The position numbers and the translations under genes were made by a program. DNA of 16,866 nucleotides from Candidatus Zixiibacteriota bacterium. Its GTDB lineage: Bacteria > Zixibacteria > MSB-5A5 > WJJR01. The DNA lies in NCBI GenBank assembly GCA_020058315.1, contig JAGVEK010000162.1, forward strand, positions 1 through 16,866, in the 5' to 3' direction. Below the pieces are notes generated by a model that ran no database searches, had not been told where the DNA came from, and saw nothing but the letters and a program-made list of their open reading frames with translations. Of this stretch, positions 1 to 7,870 are shown one piece after another (position 1 is the first letter of the stretch; the number at the start of each line of letters is the position of its first letter).

Positions 1-1478
1 AAGCCGCGATGCAGGCGCTCGAACACCACGCGATCGTCGTGTAGCCCGATACTAGTGTCCTGCGCGTAGAAATCAAACCTTAATTTCACCTGCTGACGAC
101 GTTCCAGGAGCGAAGCAGCACGCGACTTTTCACATTTGTTCCAGCAGCGCTCTTCGGCGTTCTTAAGTTCCTCGCACCATATGCGGATCTTCTGAAAGTC
201 ATTGCTCTTGTAGGCATCGTCCAGGCGCGCGACGCCCATGTTGAATAGTTCCAGGTCCTCCTTGTGCAGAAACCGCGTCGCCGGCGCCGCGCTGCTGAAT
301 TCACCACTAAGTGCATCCGCCTCGGCATCCAGTCTCTTGAGTTCGCTGCGGTCCTTCCCTTGAAGGAGGTACAAGCAAACTGCCCGGGCAAGCTTCATTG
401 TAAGGTAGCCTTCAATCTGGCGCTCGGGCCATCGGACGCGACTGTAGCCAATCGCACTGAAACTGGTGTGTTTCCCAGACCAGGCCGCCTCGAACACGCC
501 TTTCTGCACGAAATCGAGGAACCTCGGGAGGTGCGAGCGCCCTGCATCGCAGAATGAATGCCGTATGGCGGCCTCGGCCAACACGTCGCCAAATTCCTCT
601 ACTTTCTCGACCGCTCCCTCATAGGGACCACGGCCACCGAAGAGGTAGCAAATATGGAACGGACGGTCTATCTGTCCAACGGTTCCGGCTTTGGAGTATG
701 TCAGTCGATCTCCCTGTTTCAGCTTGTCACCCCAGCCAACAAAGCCGCCTGCGCCAAGTTGCATAAAATACTCAAGTTCACGCAGCGCTGCGCCAGATTT
801 AGCCCACGTGTCATCGTCCGGCGTCTGGAGTCGGCCATCAGGATAAACACAGTAGCCCACCAGTTGCACGTTGGGATATACGCGTCGTTTCTCAAGGATG
901 AGGAACGCGGTGTCGAGAAACGTACCGCATCCGGTCCCGCCACAGACCGAAAACAAGACGTGAACTGTGACACGCGACGGGTCTTTGAGGCCCGGATGCC
1001 CCGTCGCGTTGCCCATCGCTCTATCTAGCTCCTGGTCAATCAGCGCTGCATTCACAACGAAAGCGAATCGGCCCCGTACCCGCTTCTGCGCCCCGGTCGT
1101 GATGTATTCCTTACTCATGGCGTCCGGGATGCTCAACGCCGTGAGAATCTCCCTACCGTTCTGCCAGGCAACTTCCGGCTGCTCGACCATCATCGATACG
1201 GGGTGGATCGCGACGTTTCCGAGTCGTTCGACCTCCATCTTGTCTGTATCCAGCAAGACAAACTGAAGGTAACTGGGAATCCCGCTCTCCTCCGGGTAAA
1301 ATCGCGAGAGTCGCCGAACTAAGGCCTTCAGTGCCGCCGCGCCGGTGCCGCCAATCCCGATGAAGACATGAGGCGACAGAAAGTCAGGGGCCATCTCGAT
1401 CTTTTCTGGGCCCGATGCCAGCCATGATTGGATCTTCTTGTCCTCTTCCGGTGTGGCGAATGCTGCTACACGTGCCAT
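1..1478 (-). CDS. Tubulin/FtsZ-like GTPase, partial (C-terminus beyond window)
   Basis: The frame is open from ATG at 1478 to the left edge, giving 492 residues and no stop. The start follows an AAGGAG Shine-Dalgarno (1486-1491, spacer 7 nt) and overlaps the upstream stop as TAATG, so translation is probably coupled. Two motifs point to the tubulin/FtsZ fold: GIGGTG at residues 41-46 (N-terminal nucleotide-binding loop) and CGGTGCG at 179-185, matching the tubulin signature GGGTG[ST]G except for Cys in first place. A segment near 227-240 (KSGAALRELEYFM) resembles the helix after the GTP site in bacterial tubulin-like (Tubulin_2 type) proteins. I see no signal peptide or membrane segment, so it should be cytoplasmic. 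GTP binding and polymerisation are inferred from family, not shown. It is the last visible gene of a four-gene operon with two exported VWA proteins and a membrane linker. The family assignment is fairly sure; the function is unknown. Confidence 0.85.
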   Translation of the reverse strand, partial: MARVAAFATPEEDKKIQSWLASGPEKIEMAPDFLSPHVFIGIGGTGAAALKALVRRLSRFYPEESGIPSYLQFVLLDTDKMEVERLGNVAIHPVSMMVEQPEVAWQNGREILTALSIPDAMSKEYITTGAQKRVRGRFAFVVNAALIDQELDRAMGNATGHPGLKDPSRVTVHVLFSVCGGTGCGTFLDTAFLILEKRRVYPNVQLVGYCVYPDGRLQTPDDDTWAKSGAALRELEYFMQLGAGGFVGWGDKLKQGDRLTYSKAGTVGQIDRPFHICYLFGGRGPYEGAVEKVEEFGDVLAEAAIRHSFCDAGRSHLPRFLDFVQKGVFEAAWSGKHTSFSAIGYSRVRWPERQIEGYLTMKLARAVCLYLLQGKDRSELKRLDAEADALSGEFSSAAPATRFLHKEDLELFNMGVARLDDAYKSNDFQKIRIWCEELKNAEERCWNKCEKSRAASLLERRQQVKLRFDFYAQDTSIGLHDDRVVFERLHRG

Positions 1479-2602
1479 TACGTTTCTCCTTGATTGTTAA
1501 CGTCAAATGTTATAGTGATTGGGTCTTGCGGACAAAAGCGCAGCGCGGTGCGTTCGCCAATGATCGCATCACCGCCACAGAGCGTAAAACTATCAAATCT
1601 CCGCTCCATCGCCATCGTAGTGGTATCCGCGCCTGGCGCGCCGAGTTCGTCCTGTCCAGCCGGAGCATCTGCATTCAGCCCCCCCAAGCGCACGTTTGGC
1701 GATGTCGCGGATTCGTTTTGCCCGTGCTGCGCTTTTGCACGGCGGCGCTCATGTTGCCGGAACTCATGCAGCGGTACCACCTTGTTCCGCTTGTACAGCG
1801 ACCCTTCCCGTCGGCACACCTCGATGGTACTGCCGAGTGCCGTAAGCGTCGCGTTTTGTCCTTCGAATTGCAAACAGAATGCTCCAAAGTCTTCAATCTT
1901 CAAGTTCGCACGCGGCCAGCGAGAATTGACGAAAAACAAATCGCGCCGCCAGAAGGCAAGCCGCGAACGAAACCGGGAAAGGTCGTATTCCCCAAGCGTT
2001 AATCCCAGGTGCTGCTCGGTCCGCGCGTCCCCTTCCGGCAAAGCCCCGTTGTCCTCTTCTCGGACATAAGTCATCTTTCGTAACAGCCCCGCGGGAGTCG
2101 TGAGAAGCCAGCTGATGATCCAACAGAGTATGAACAACCCGGCCCACACGAAAATAACAAGCAGAACCGGCCAATACGTAGCTGTCGGCCCCGCTACACT
2201 TATACGCACGGGAATGGTCTCGTGAATCGCGGGGTCGCTGCCGGGGCTATCGATCTGCACCTGCCCGTATAGTCTCCCCGTGGCCGCCAGCCTGGCCGGT
2301 GTCCACCGCACTGGACTTGCGTACACCGATAACTCGACGCGTTGCCCAGGATAAACCTCCAATTCGCCGTTCTCTTGAAGGCCCTCGAACCGCATTCGCG
2401 GAAGGGTGCGTCGGCCCTCCGAGGGATCCTCGAAGCGACCGGTTACCAGTAGCTTGGCCGGATACGCGAGCGCCGACTCGATCAGGATACGGCATGGACG
2501 TTGGTCTTCAAAGAGCGTCCAGGCGAAATGCGTACCGACCGCGCAGCCACCCACGGCGACGATTCCACCTAGGAGGAGCCACCGGATGACCCTACCGCGC
2601 AT
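1478..2602 (-). CDS. Membrane-spanning linker protein of VWA/tubulin-like operon
   Basis: This is a 374-residue protein that I do not recognise as a named family. I chose ATG at 2602 over the longer start at 2674 because GGGAGG (2608-2613) lies 5 nt before it; this gives an 11-nt overlap with the VWA gene upstream. A hydrophobic N-terminus (about 6-22) is either a membrane anchor or a lipoprotein signal ending in VGGC at 17-20. Residues 25-140 look like an outside beta-rich domain. A strong membrane segment lies at about 143-166 and is followed by positively charged residues. A roughly 200-residue cytoplasmic tail follows, with two folded-looking parts (about 200-280 and 335-370) joined by a low-complexity linker rich in Ala, Gly and Asp. 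The gene overlaps the tubulin-like start by one base. The position suggests that it joins the outside VWA proteins to the inside tubulin-like protein; this is inference. Confidence 0.82.
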   Translation of the reverse strand: MRGRVIRWLLLGGIVAVGGCAVGTHFAWTLFEDQRPCRILIESALAYPAKLLVTGRFEDPSEGRRTLPRMRFEGLQENGELEVYPGQRVELSVYASPVRWTPARLAATGRLYGQVQIDSPGSDPAIHETIPVRISVAGPTATYWPVLLVIFVWAGLFILCWIISWLLTTPAGLLRKMTYVREEDNGALPEGDARTEQHLGLTLGEYDLSRFRSRLAFWRRDLFFVNSRWPRANLKIEDFGAFCLQFEGQNATLTALGSTIEVCRREGSLYKRNKVVPLHEFRQHERRRAKAQHGQNESATSPNVRLGGLNADAPAGQDELGAPGADTTTMAMERRFDSFTLCGGDAIIGERTALRFCPQDPITITFDVNNQGET

Positions 2603-4505
2603 CACTGCCTCCCACGCGAACGCGTGCCCATTGCCGGGGAAATACAATCTCCCGTACCGGAGTGCCATCGACACTTAGGATCGTCACACGCAGCGCCGGC
2701 TCAACAGCAAGATCCCAGGTCAGTTCCTGCGGCGTCAGCGGTGGTTCCCCCGGGTCATCAAACCGCAGATCATCGAGGCGGACCCGGAACTCATAACGTC
2801 CCACGCGCCGGAGTACTTCCGGATCGAACTCGCCGCGCAGCTCGTAGCGCTGCCGATCCACGGACAGGCTAATCGCGCAGTCCCGTTCCGCTTGTTCGTC
2901 TGGCGTTGAATCTAACCGAACAAGTGAGCCGTTCAACAACTCCGGCGGGCGCGCGAGAATCTCACCGAGACTCCGAGGTATGGTGGAGAGCGCGTCGAAC
3001 GCTTCGAGGCGAATCGCGGGTGCCGGATCGAGCAGGCTGGCGACATGATTTCCGGTCAAGCGAAAAAGCGGGTTCGTCTGGATGAGCCACATGCCCGACG
3101 CGTGTCCCTGGGCCGGTGGCGCCAACCGATATGTGCCCGACGCGGGGTTCGCGATCAGGTACAGACGTGCGCCCGATAGCTCCGTCGTCACCGAAAGCAC
3201 CCGGCCGTCGGGCGCGGTCAGACGCTCGTGATTCGCTTCCACTTCGTCGTCAGCGGAACCGCCAACCACTAGCATCGCGAGGCCCTGCACACGACCGCCG
3301 AGCAGGAACTGCTCATCCGGAAGGAGCGGGTGTTGCGGGACCCGTATGAGATGCAGCGGCCGCGAAATGAGGGAAGTGAACTCTGCCGCCAAGCCGCGGT
3401 CGTTGCACCAATGCAGCGAATCAGCGGACGTATCAAGAGCGGCGAGAATGCCGAGAAGTTCCGACAACATCTGCCGTTGCTCGTGCCGCTCCGGAAGCGT
3501 CTCGGCCTCTCGGCGCGACATCGGGCTTAAGCTCACCACGCCAAACTGGGCTTGCCCGCGCAGCGCCGGAAGGTGCCGCGAGATCATCTGCTGTGCGGCT
3601 AGCGTCGTGATTGATGCCCGTTGCTCCACCCAGTCCAGTACCGTGCGAGCGGCGGCGATGATCTTCGGGTCGTCCCTCAGCTTCTGCCCGATCTCACCAG
3701 CGCTTCCACGCTCTTTTTCCAGCCATTCGATCGGCTCAACGCCCCGGCTGATTTGCTCGCGCACCCGCGCCTCGAGAGATGCGCTCACAGAACCCAAAGA
3801 TGCGCGGTGCTCGACCAACAGATCCAATAAGGTTTCAGCCAGCTCGCCTCGAAAAGCCTCACACTCTGTTTGCCGATCCGGCGGGTAGTCGTGCAAGTTG
3901 CCCGGAAATGCGTGATGCAGACCGTCGGTCATCAGTAGGGCGATTCGTGATTCAGGCGGTGTGGTCGATCGTTCCAAAGCCGCCGCCAAGGCCACGAATG
4001 CGGAGTTCCAGTCGGTGAAGTTTCCGCGCCGGCGATCTGCAGGTCCCGTTCCGCCCATTCGGGCGTCGATTGCCACAAGCGCCTCACGCAGCGCCGCGTC
4101 GGAGTGTAGTGTCCAGCTCGTCTGCCCGCCGACCTTGATCCACTCGGCGTTAGAGGCGAATGTGAGGATTCCGAATCGCGGCGCGAAACCGCCAGCATGA
4201 GGCGACGAAAAATGGCGGCCCAGAGTGAGCAGCGTTTGGACGGCTTGAAGCTGCCTATTCCCCGGGTCCGTACCGGGACCCCCAGCGTGGCGTACCAAGC
4301 TCGCAGACACGTCCAACAGCAGGTAGATTTCGGGCGACTGTATGGTCGTTTCCGGCTTCGGATCCGCAGCGATGGCGGTCTCTATCGTCAACTCTCGTGC
4401 TGCTTCGACATGCCCACGCCAGGCGATGAAGACGCCGATTCCGACGGTAAGCAACAGCATGGCGAACGCCATTGCCAGCTTGCTACGTGGGCTCATCGCT
4501 AACAC
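2592..4505 (-). CDS. Membrane-anchored von Willebrand factor A (VWA) domain protein
   Basis: The protein is about 637 residues from GTG at 4505, or 634 from ATG at 4496. A GAGAG before the GTG is only 4 nt away, so the start is not settled. Residues about 10-28 are a hydrophobic anchor or uncleaved signal, so most of the protein lies outside the cytoplasm. The VWA domain (about 58-260) has a complete metal-binding MIDAS: DVSAS at 65-69, Thr164 in NFTDWNSAF, and Asp194 in LMTDG. VWA domains of this kind bind protein partners through a divalent metal. The C-terminal half has no motif I can name; it looks beta-rich and may contain Ig-like domains (it ends in a strand-rich segment). The gene lies 76 nt after another VWA gene and overlaps the next gene by 11 nt. 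No MoxR-type AAA ATPase gene is visible nearby, unlike many VWA clusters. The domain call is firm; the partner and role are unknown. Confidence 0.9.
   Translation of the reverse strand: MLAMSPRSKLAMAFAMLLLTVGIGVFIAWRGHVEAARELTIETAIAADPKPETTIQSPEIYLLLDVSASLVRHAGGPGTDPGNRQLQAVQTLLTLGRHFSSPHAGGFAPRFGILTFASNAEWIKVGGQTSWTLHSDAALREALVAIDARMGGTGPADRRRGNFTDWNSAFVALAAALERSTTPPESRIALLMTDGLHHAFPGNLHDYPPDRQTECEAFRGELAETLLDLLVEHRASLGSVSASLEARVREQISRGVEPIEWLEKERGSAGEIGQKLRDDPKIIAAARTVLDWVEQRASITTLAAQQMISRHLPALRGQAQFGVVSLSPMSRREAETLPERHEQRQMLSELLGILAALDTSADSLHWCNDRGLAAEFTSLISRPLHLIRVPQHPLLPDEQFLLGGRVQGLAMLVVGGSADDEVEANHERLTAPDGRVLSVTTELSGARLYLIANPASGTYRLAPPAQGHASGMWLIQTNPLFRLTGNHVASLLDPAPAIRLEAFDALSTIPRSLGEILARPPELLNGSLVRLDSTPDEQAERDCAISLSVDRQRYELRGEFDPEVLRRVGRYEFRVRLDDLRFDDPGEPPLTPQELTWDLAVEPALRVTILSVDGTPVREIVFPRQWARVRVGGSDAR
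2608..2613 (-). promoter_or_regulatory. Shine-Dalgarno that sets the start of the linker gene
   Basis: GGGAGG on the minus strand lies 5 nt before ATG 2602, inside the end of the upstream VWA gene. It favours 2602 over the start at 2674, which would overlap the upstream gene by 83 nt. Confidence 0.7.
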
Positions 4506-4581
4506 ATCACTCTCGCCGACGCACCATCATCCGCAACTCACACTGCGGTTTCGCGCGCCTCCCGGAACTTCCTGCACCCGG

Positions 4582-7071
4582 TCATTTGACGACTATCTCG
4601 ACAGGCAGATCGAATGTCCAAAGTTGCGCAGAATTGGGCCCCGTCAGTTCGAAAGTTACAAGGCCGCCGTAGATCCCCGCCGCCAGCTCGGACTCGCCTT
4701 CGTGCTGTTGCAGCGCACTCAAATCGACCTCCAGTTGGAGCGAGAACTCAGTCTTGCCGGCGTTGCACCTTTGTTCCCTGCCTATCATGCGATTGAAGTC
4801 ACCGGCGAGTACAGGCTCGCCGCCGTTCCAGCGTACCAGCACCTGAGAATAAAGTGATAGCAGACTGCCATCTTCCGCGCCACGCTCACGGATCTCATGC
4901 ACACGCGCGGCGAGCGTGATTGGAACAGCGCTTTGAACCGTCAGTCTCGCAGTCTCTGTCCCGCCTTTCTGTCCCCGCATGACTTCGGCCCGCAGTCGGT
5001 CGGACCCAAATTGTACGAGTGGCGGGATAATGACCCTGAAGGGGGTCTCCGTCAGCAATCCACCAGCCCTTGTCATCGAGATGCTTCCCCTGAAGATCTG
5101 CGGGGCCGTCAGCGCATCCCCGGGCCACGTCAATGGCCAGTCGCCTTCCGATGTCAGAGCGAAGCTCGTACCCCGAGGCTCCGATTGCAGCGTGATCGCG
5201 GCAGGAGTGACCTGCACGGTAGCTGGCCATTCGCCGTCCGGTCGCCACGAAAGTTTCACCTCGATCGGTCCTTCGCCTTCGACGAATTCGACTTCGCCAT
5301 CGAGCTTCAATGGAGGACCGCCACGCAGCACATCGATCTCCTCCGGCAATCGGGGGCGCACGACGATCCGCCGGAAGTCCACCGTCAGCTCGCCCGCGGA
5401 ACCCTCAGCTATTGGCGGGTCACACAGCACCTCGATGCGGGCTTTCGCAAGCCCGATTTCACCCTCAGGCGCAGTCACTTCGACGCGCACCTCCTGGCTG
5501 CCATCCGACTCGCGGCAAACCAACTCTTCGGCGGGCGAGACCAAACGCCATGACGCTCCTTGCAAGCCTCCCGATTCGGCTACGACGCGCATCGAGAGTT
5601 TCGTGTTCGGTCGCACCTTCAAATAACTCAGCTTTGTGGTCAGGGTCACGACGCGCTCGTAGGACTTGGTCGTCATCGCGGCCGGTTCAAACCTCACGAC
5701 GCCGGTCGGCGGAGTTATCCCAACCTCCCGGCGGTGTGCCAAAACCCACGGCGGATTGTCGCCGATCTGCAACTGAAGTCGCCCTTCGATCGCACAGCGC
5801 GCTGCCGATTGGGACGCGGGTACGGTTGGCAACAACAGCGGGCCGGCGAACGTGACCCGTTCCGCGCTGCGTGAAACAATCGCCAGCGCGTTCGGTGATG
5901 GCGGTGGCCCTACATCGAGAAGCGAAGTGATCGTCGCAGCACTCATGCACTCAACCAGTTTGGGGTCGAGCGGCTTCCCATCTTGGCGCTCAACATCGAG
6001 TCGTACGTCGATCGTCTCCCCAGAATGATATTCTTCCTGGTCCGGCGATAGGGCTACGGCCATCTTGAGCTTCGGCTCCGCGAGAACTAAGATCAATCGG
6101 CCGTCGCGAGCGAGATCGAATTGCCAGGTCCCCGCTTGCGGATTGCGGATGTTCAGCACATCGATCCGATTTCGTTCGCTCGTGTAACGGTAGAGATTCG
6201 CCGAAGGTTCGAGAGATAGTGACGCCCCATCGGCCGATATGCCATGAAAGTTGCCGCCTTCCGCCATTACCAGCAGAGTCTCCATTCCTGGGAAGATGCC
6301 TACCCGGTTCCGCGGCGGCGTTTCAAACAACTCGCCTGCGTCCGCCGCGATGTACTGAAACGCCTTCAGCAGCGTGAGATGATCAACTGCCTTCGAACCT
6401 TCGGGTTGCAGGCGAAACAGGTACCCGCGTCCCGCGCGGGCCATTTCGTTCAAGCGTTCGGCGGCTTCTTTCGCACGATCCCCGGAGCGCGCAGGGCTTA
6501 CGTCGATGGGGATGACCTTTTTTTCGACTTGGTGGCGCTCGCCGCTGGCGACGATATCGGCGAGGCTCGTCTGCCACGGCACGCGCCAACGGACGTTGTG
6601 CTCCCCGTCGGTGAGAAACACGACTGAAGCGGGCACTTTCCTCTCGCCGACAATCCGCACCGCCTCCTCGAAGGCTGCGTCGTAGCTGGTTTGCCCGCGC
6701 GGTTTCCGCTGAGCAAGACGTTTTAACGCCGCCGACAGCTGCCGCCGATCGTCGTGTGTCTTCAGCACCTGAGGAGGCACGGCGAGTTCAGCCGTGTCCC
6801 AGAACCGCACGACCGAGAACGAATAGTCCCAAGGTGCGAGCGCCAGAAGCACCTGGGCCCCTTCGATCGACATCCCCAGTGGGTCCGTGTCCTTCATGCT
6901 TTCGGACTGGTCCACCACGACGACCACGTCATGCGCGCATTGTTCGAAACTAATCGGGGCCTTCTGACCATCTTCCGGCGGGGGGTTGGCACCCGGCCCC
7001 GCCGCCCGACATGCCGGGGTCAGCAGCAACAGCGCCGTCACGGCGAGACGGCCAAATGCGCGCTTGCTCAT
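4582..7071 (-). CDS. Exported VWA domain protein with long beta-rich C-terminus
   Basis: The protein has 829 residues. I chose ATG at 7071 rather than the open-frame start at 7152, because GGAGG (7081-7085) sits 9 nt upstream and the protein then begins with a clear signal sequence: basic MSKR, then a hydrophobic run to about residue 20. The TPAC at 18-21 could be a weak lipobox, so it may be a lipoprotein. The VWA domain (about 46-245) has a full MIDAS: DQSES at 54-58, Thr128 in RGQTSYDAAF, and Asp155 in FLTDGEHN. The remaining 580 residues look like a chain of beta-sandwich domains, with many short alternating hydrophobic strands and no catalytic motif I can see. It is the first gene of the leftward block and is probably transcribed from the 7072-7870 intergenic region. 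It would act in the periplasm or at the outer surface as an adhesion or assembly protein, on family grounds; no substrate is evident. Confidence 0.9.
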   Translation of the reverse strand: MSKRAFGRLAVTALLLLTPACRAAGPGANPPPEDGQKAPISFEQCAHDVVVVVDQSESMKDTDPLGMSIEGAQVLLALAPWDYSFSVVRFWDTAELAVPPQVLKTHDDRRQLSAALKRLAQRKPRGQTSYDAAFEEAVRIVGERKVPASVVFLTDGEHNVRWRVPWQTSLADIVASGERHQVEKKVIPIDVSPARSGDRAKEAAERLNEMARAGRGYLFRLQPEGSKAVDHLTLLKAFQYIAADAGELFETPPRNRVGIFPGMETLLVMAEGGNFHGISADGASLSLEPSANLYRYTSERNRIDVLNIRNPQAGTWQFDLARDGRLILVLAEPKLKMAVALSPDQEEYHSGETIDVRLDVERQDGKPLDPKLVECMSAATITSLLDVGPPPSPNALAIVSRSAERVTFAGPLLLPTVPASQSAARCAIEGRLQLQIGDNPPWVLAHRREVGITPPTGVVRFEPAAMTTKSYERVVTLTTKLSYLKVRPNTKLSMRVVAESGGLQGASWRLVSPAEELVCRESDGSQEVRVEVTAPEGEIGLAKARIEVLCDPPIAEGSAGELTVDFRRIVVRPRLPEEIDVLRGGPPLKLDGEVEFVEGEGPIEVKLSWRPDGEWPATVQVTPAAITLQSEPRGTSFALTSEGDWPLTWPGDALTAPQIFRGSISMTRAGGLLTETPFRVIIPPLVQFGSDRLRAEVMRGQKGGTETARLTVQSAVPITLAARVHEIRERGAEDGSLLSLYSQVLVRWNGGEPVLAGDFNRMIGREQRCNAGKTEFSLQLEVDLSALQQHEGESELAAGIYGGLVTFELTGPNSAQLWTFDLPVEIVVK

Positions 7072-7080
7072 TGCCTTGTG

Positions 7081-7085
7081 CCTCC
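7081..7085 (-). promoter_or_regulatory. Shine-Dalgarno that sets the start of the first VWA gene
   Basis: GGAGG on the minus strand lies 9 nt before ATG 7071. The longer possible start at 7152 has no such site, and the shorter start exposes the signal sequence at the protein's N-terminus. Confidence 0.75.
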
Positions 7086-7628
7086 AGAACGTCGTTTCTT
7101 GCTTACTCTTTTGGAGCATGGTCGTCTTTGCCCTGCTGAGCGTCAAGTTCAAGTTGCCTTCCCGATGGCTTTGACATGCCGTAGCCGACGTTGGAAATAG
7201 GTCGCACCCGTAAATGTCCGATAACCGCCGAATCTCGACGGACTGCGTAACATGGTCAATGCATAATCCGTGATCGAACTTCCGCTATGTTTTCGCACTA
7301 AAGCTACGCCTCCCAAAAGCGGTCGCTATCCAGTTTCCGGTGTAAGCCGGCCCTGCGAACGTTGTGGTGCAGCCGGACCCAAGCCGCCTAGTTGTCCCAT
7401 CTTTCCGTAGCCTAAACGGCCTCCGAACGCTCGGCTCTAAGATGCTCACCAAGCCGCTTCGTGATGCCCTGCCCCGATCATGGCCGGAACCCAAGCTCGG
7501 CGATTGGCGACAGGACACCAGCAGCAGGCTTGCAACCTGCCACTCGTGGTTGGATAATTCCAGCCAGCGCGAACGGCTTGAGGTCGCGAGCCAGGTTGTT
7601 GCCGCGCAAGTACGCGGCTGCGTACGGT

Positions 7629-7648
7629 CGTGAGTCAGTTGACTCGCG
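7629..7648. promoter_or_regulatory. Candidate operator: inverted repeat GAGTCA-GT-TGACTC
   Basis: The half-sites GAGTCA (7632-7637) and TGACTC (7640-7645) are perfect inverted repeats around a 2-bp centre. After one mismatched base on each side, CG again pairs with CG. This is the size and shape of a site for a dimeric regulator. No regulator gene lies in the window, so its role is inference. Confidence 0.35.
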
Positions 7649-7658
7649 GAATGACGGG

Positions 7659-7687
7659 TGGCGTCGAACTGAATGGCGACGTATAAC
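7659..7687 (+). promoter_or_regulatory. Weak candidate promoter for the rightward block
   Basis: TATAAC at 7682-7687 resembles a sigma-70 -10 box. The hexamer 17 bp upstream (TGGCGT, 7659-7664) is a poor -35. Its place between two dyads is suggestive. It is the best match I found by eye, not a firm call. Confidence 0.2.
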
Positions 7688-7705
7688 GCGGCTCCATCGG
7701 ATTGG

Positions 7706-7717
7706 GACCGCGCGGTC
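7706..7717. promoter_or_regulatory. Candidate operator: 12-bp palindrome GACCGCGCGGTC
   Basis: This is a perfect 12-bp palindrome 153 bp before the start of the 599-aa gene and about 60 bp downstream of the GAGTCA/TGACTC dyad. In GC-rich DNA a palindrome of this length can occur by chance, so confidence is low. Confidence 0.25.
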
Positions 7718-7858
7718 ACCTATTCGCATCGGCTGAGGAATTCCGCTGGCGAAGAGATCGATTCAACGTTCTCAGCGTCCACGCGGCACTCGATGCGATG
7801 AGAGGGGAACGCGTTGTCGCGGCGCGTGATTCGACGAGATCGCTTCGAGCCTGAGCAC

Positions 7859-7864
7859 AGGAGG
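7859..7864 (+). promoter_or_regulatory. Shine-Dalgarno that sets the start of the 599-aa gene
   Basis: AGGAGG lies 6 nt before GTG 7871. It rules in favour of that start over the TTG at 7814, which lacks a comparable site. Confidence 0.75.
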
Positions 7865-7870
7865 AACTCG

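Larger units (their letters stand above)
7072..7870. other. Divergent intergenic region, no gene seen
   Basis: About 800 bases lie between the starts of two divergent gene blocks. All open frames here are short, lack good ribosome sites and overlap one another, so I call no gene. The region should hold the promoters of both blocks. It contains two dyad-symmetric sites (7629-7648 and 7706-7717) and a small inverted repeat GCAGG/CCTGC at 7524-7528 and 7536-7540. No tRNA-like T-loop and no transposon ends were seen. Confidence 0.7.

Noticed and set aside
558..1028. Plus-strand frames of 65-195 codons over the minus-strand operon
   Set aside because: They are shadows of the tubulin-like, linker and VWA genes, lack family motifs and change frame repeatedly.
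2592..2674. Longer start at 2674 for the linker protein
   Set aside because: It would overlap the upstream VWA gene by 83 nt, and the strong GGGAGG site fits the inner ATG at 2602, which also puts the hydrophobic segment at the N-terminus.
1478..7071. Standard MoxR-VWA (BatA/BatB-like) cluster
   Set aside because: No AAA ATPase of the MoxR type and no DUF58-type protein is visible, and a tubulin-like gene takes that place.
7072..7152. Longer start at 7152 for the first VWA protein
   Set aside because: It hides the signal sequence behind 27 polar residues, and GGAGG fits ATG 7071.
7500..7560. tRNA-like or attachment-site sequence in the divergent intergenic region
   Set aside because: A small inverted repeat and a GGTTGG-like stretch are present, but there is no T-loop consensus, acceptor stem or repeat partner.
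7814..7870. TTG start at 7814 for the 599-aa protein
   Set aside because: AGGAGG lies 6 nt before GTG 7871; the TTG has no comparable site.
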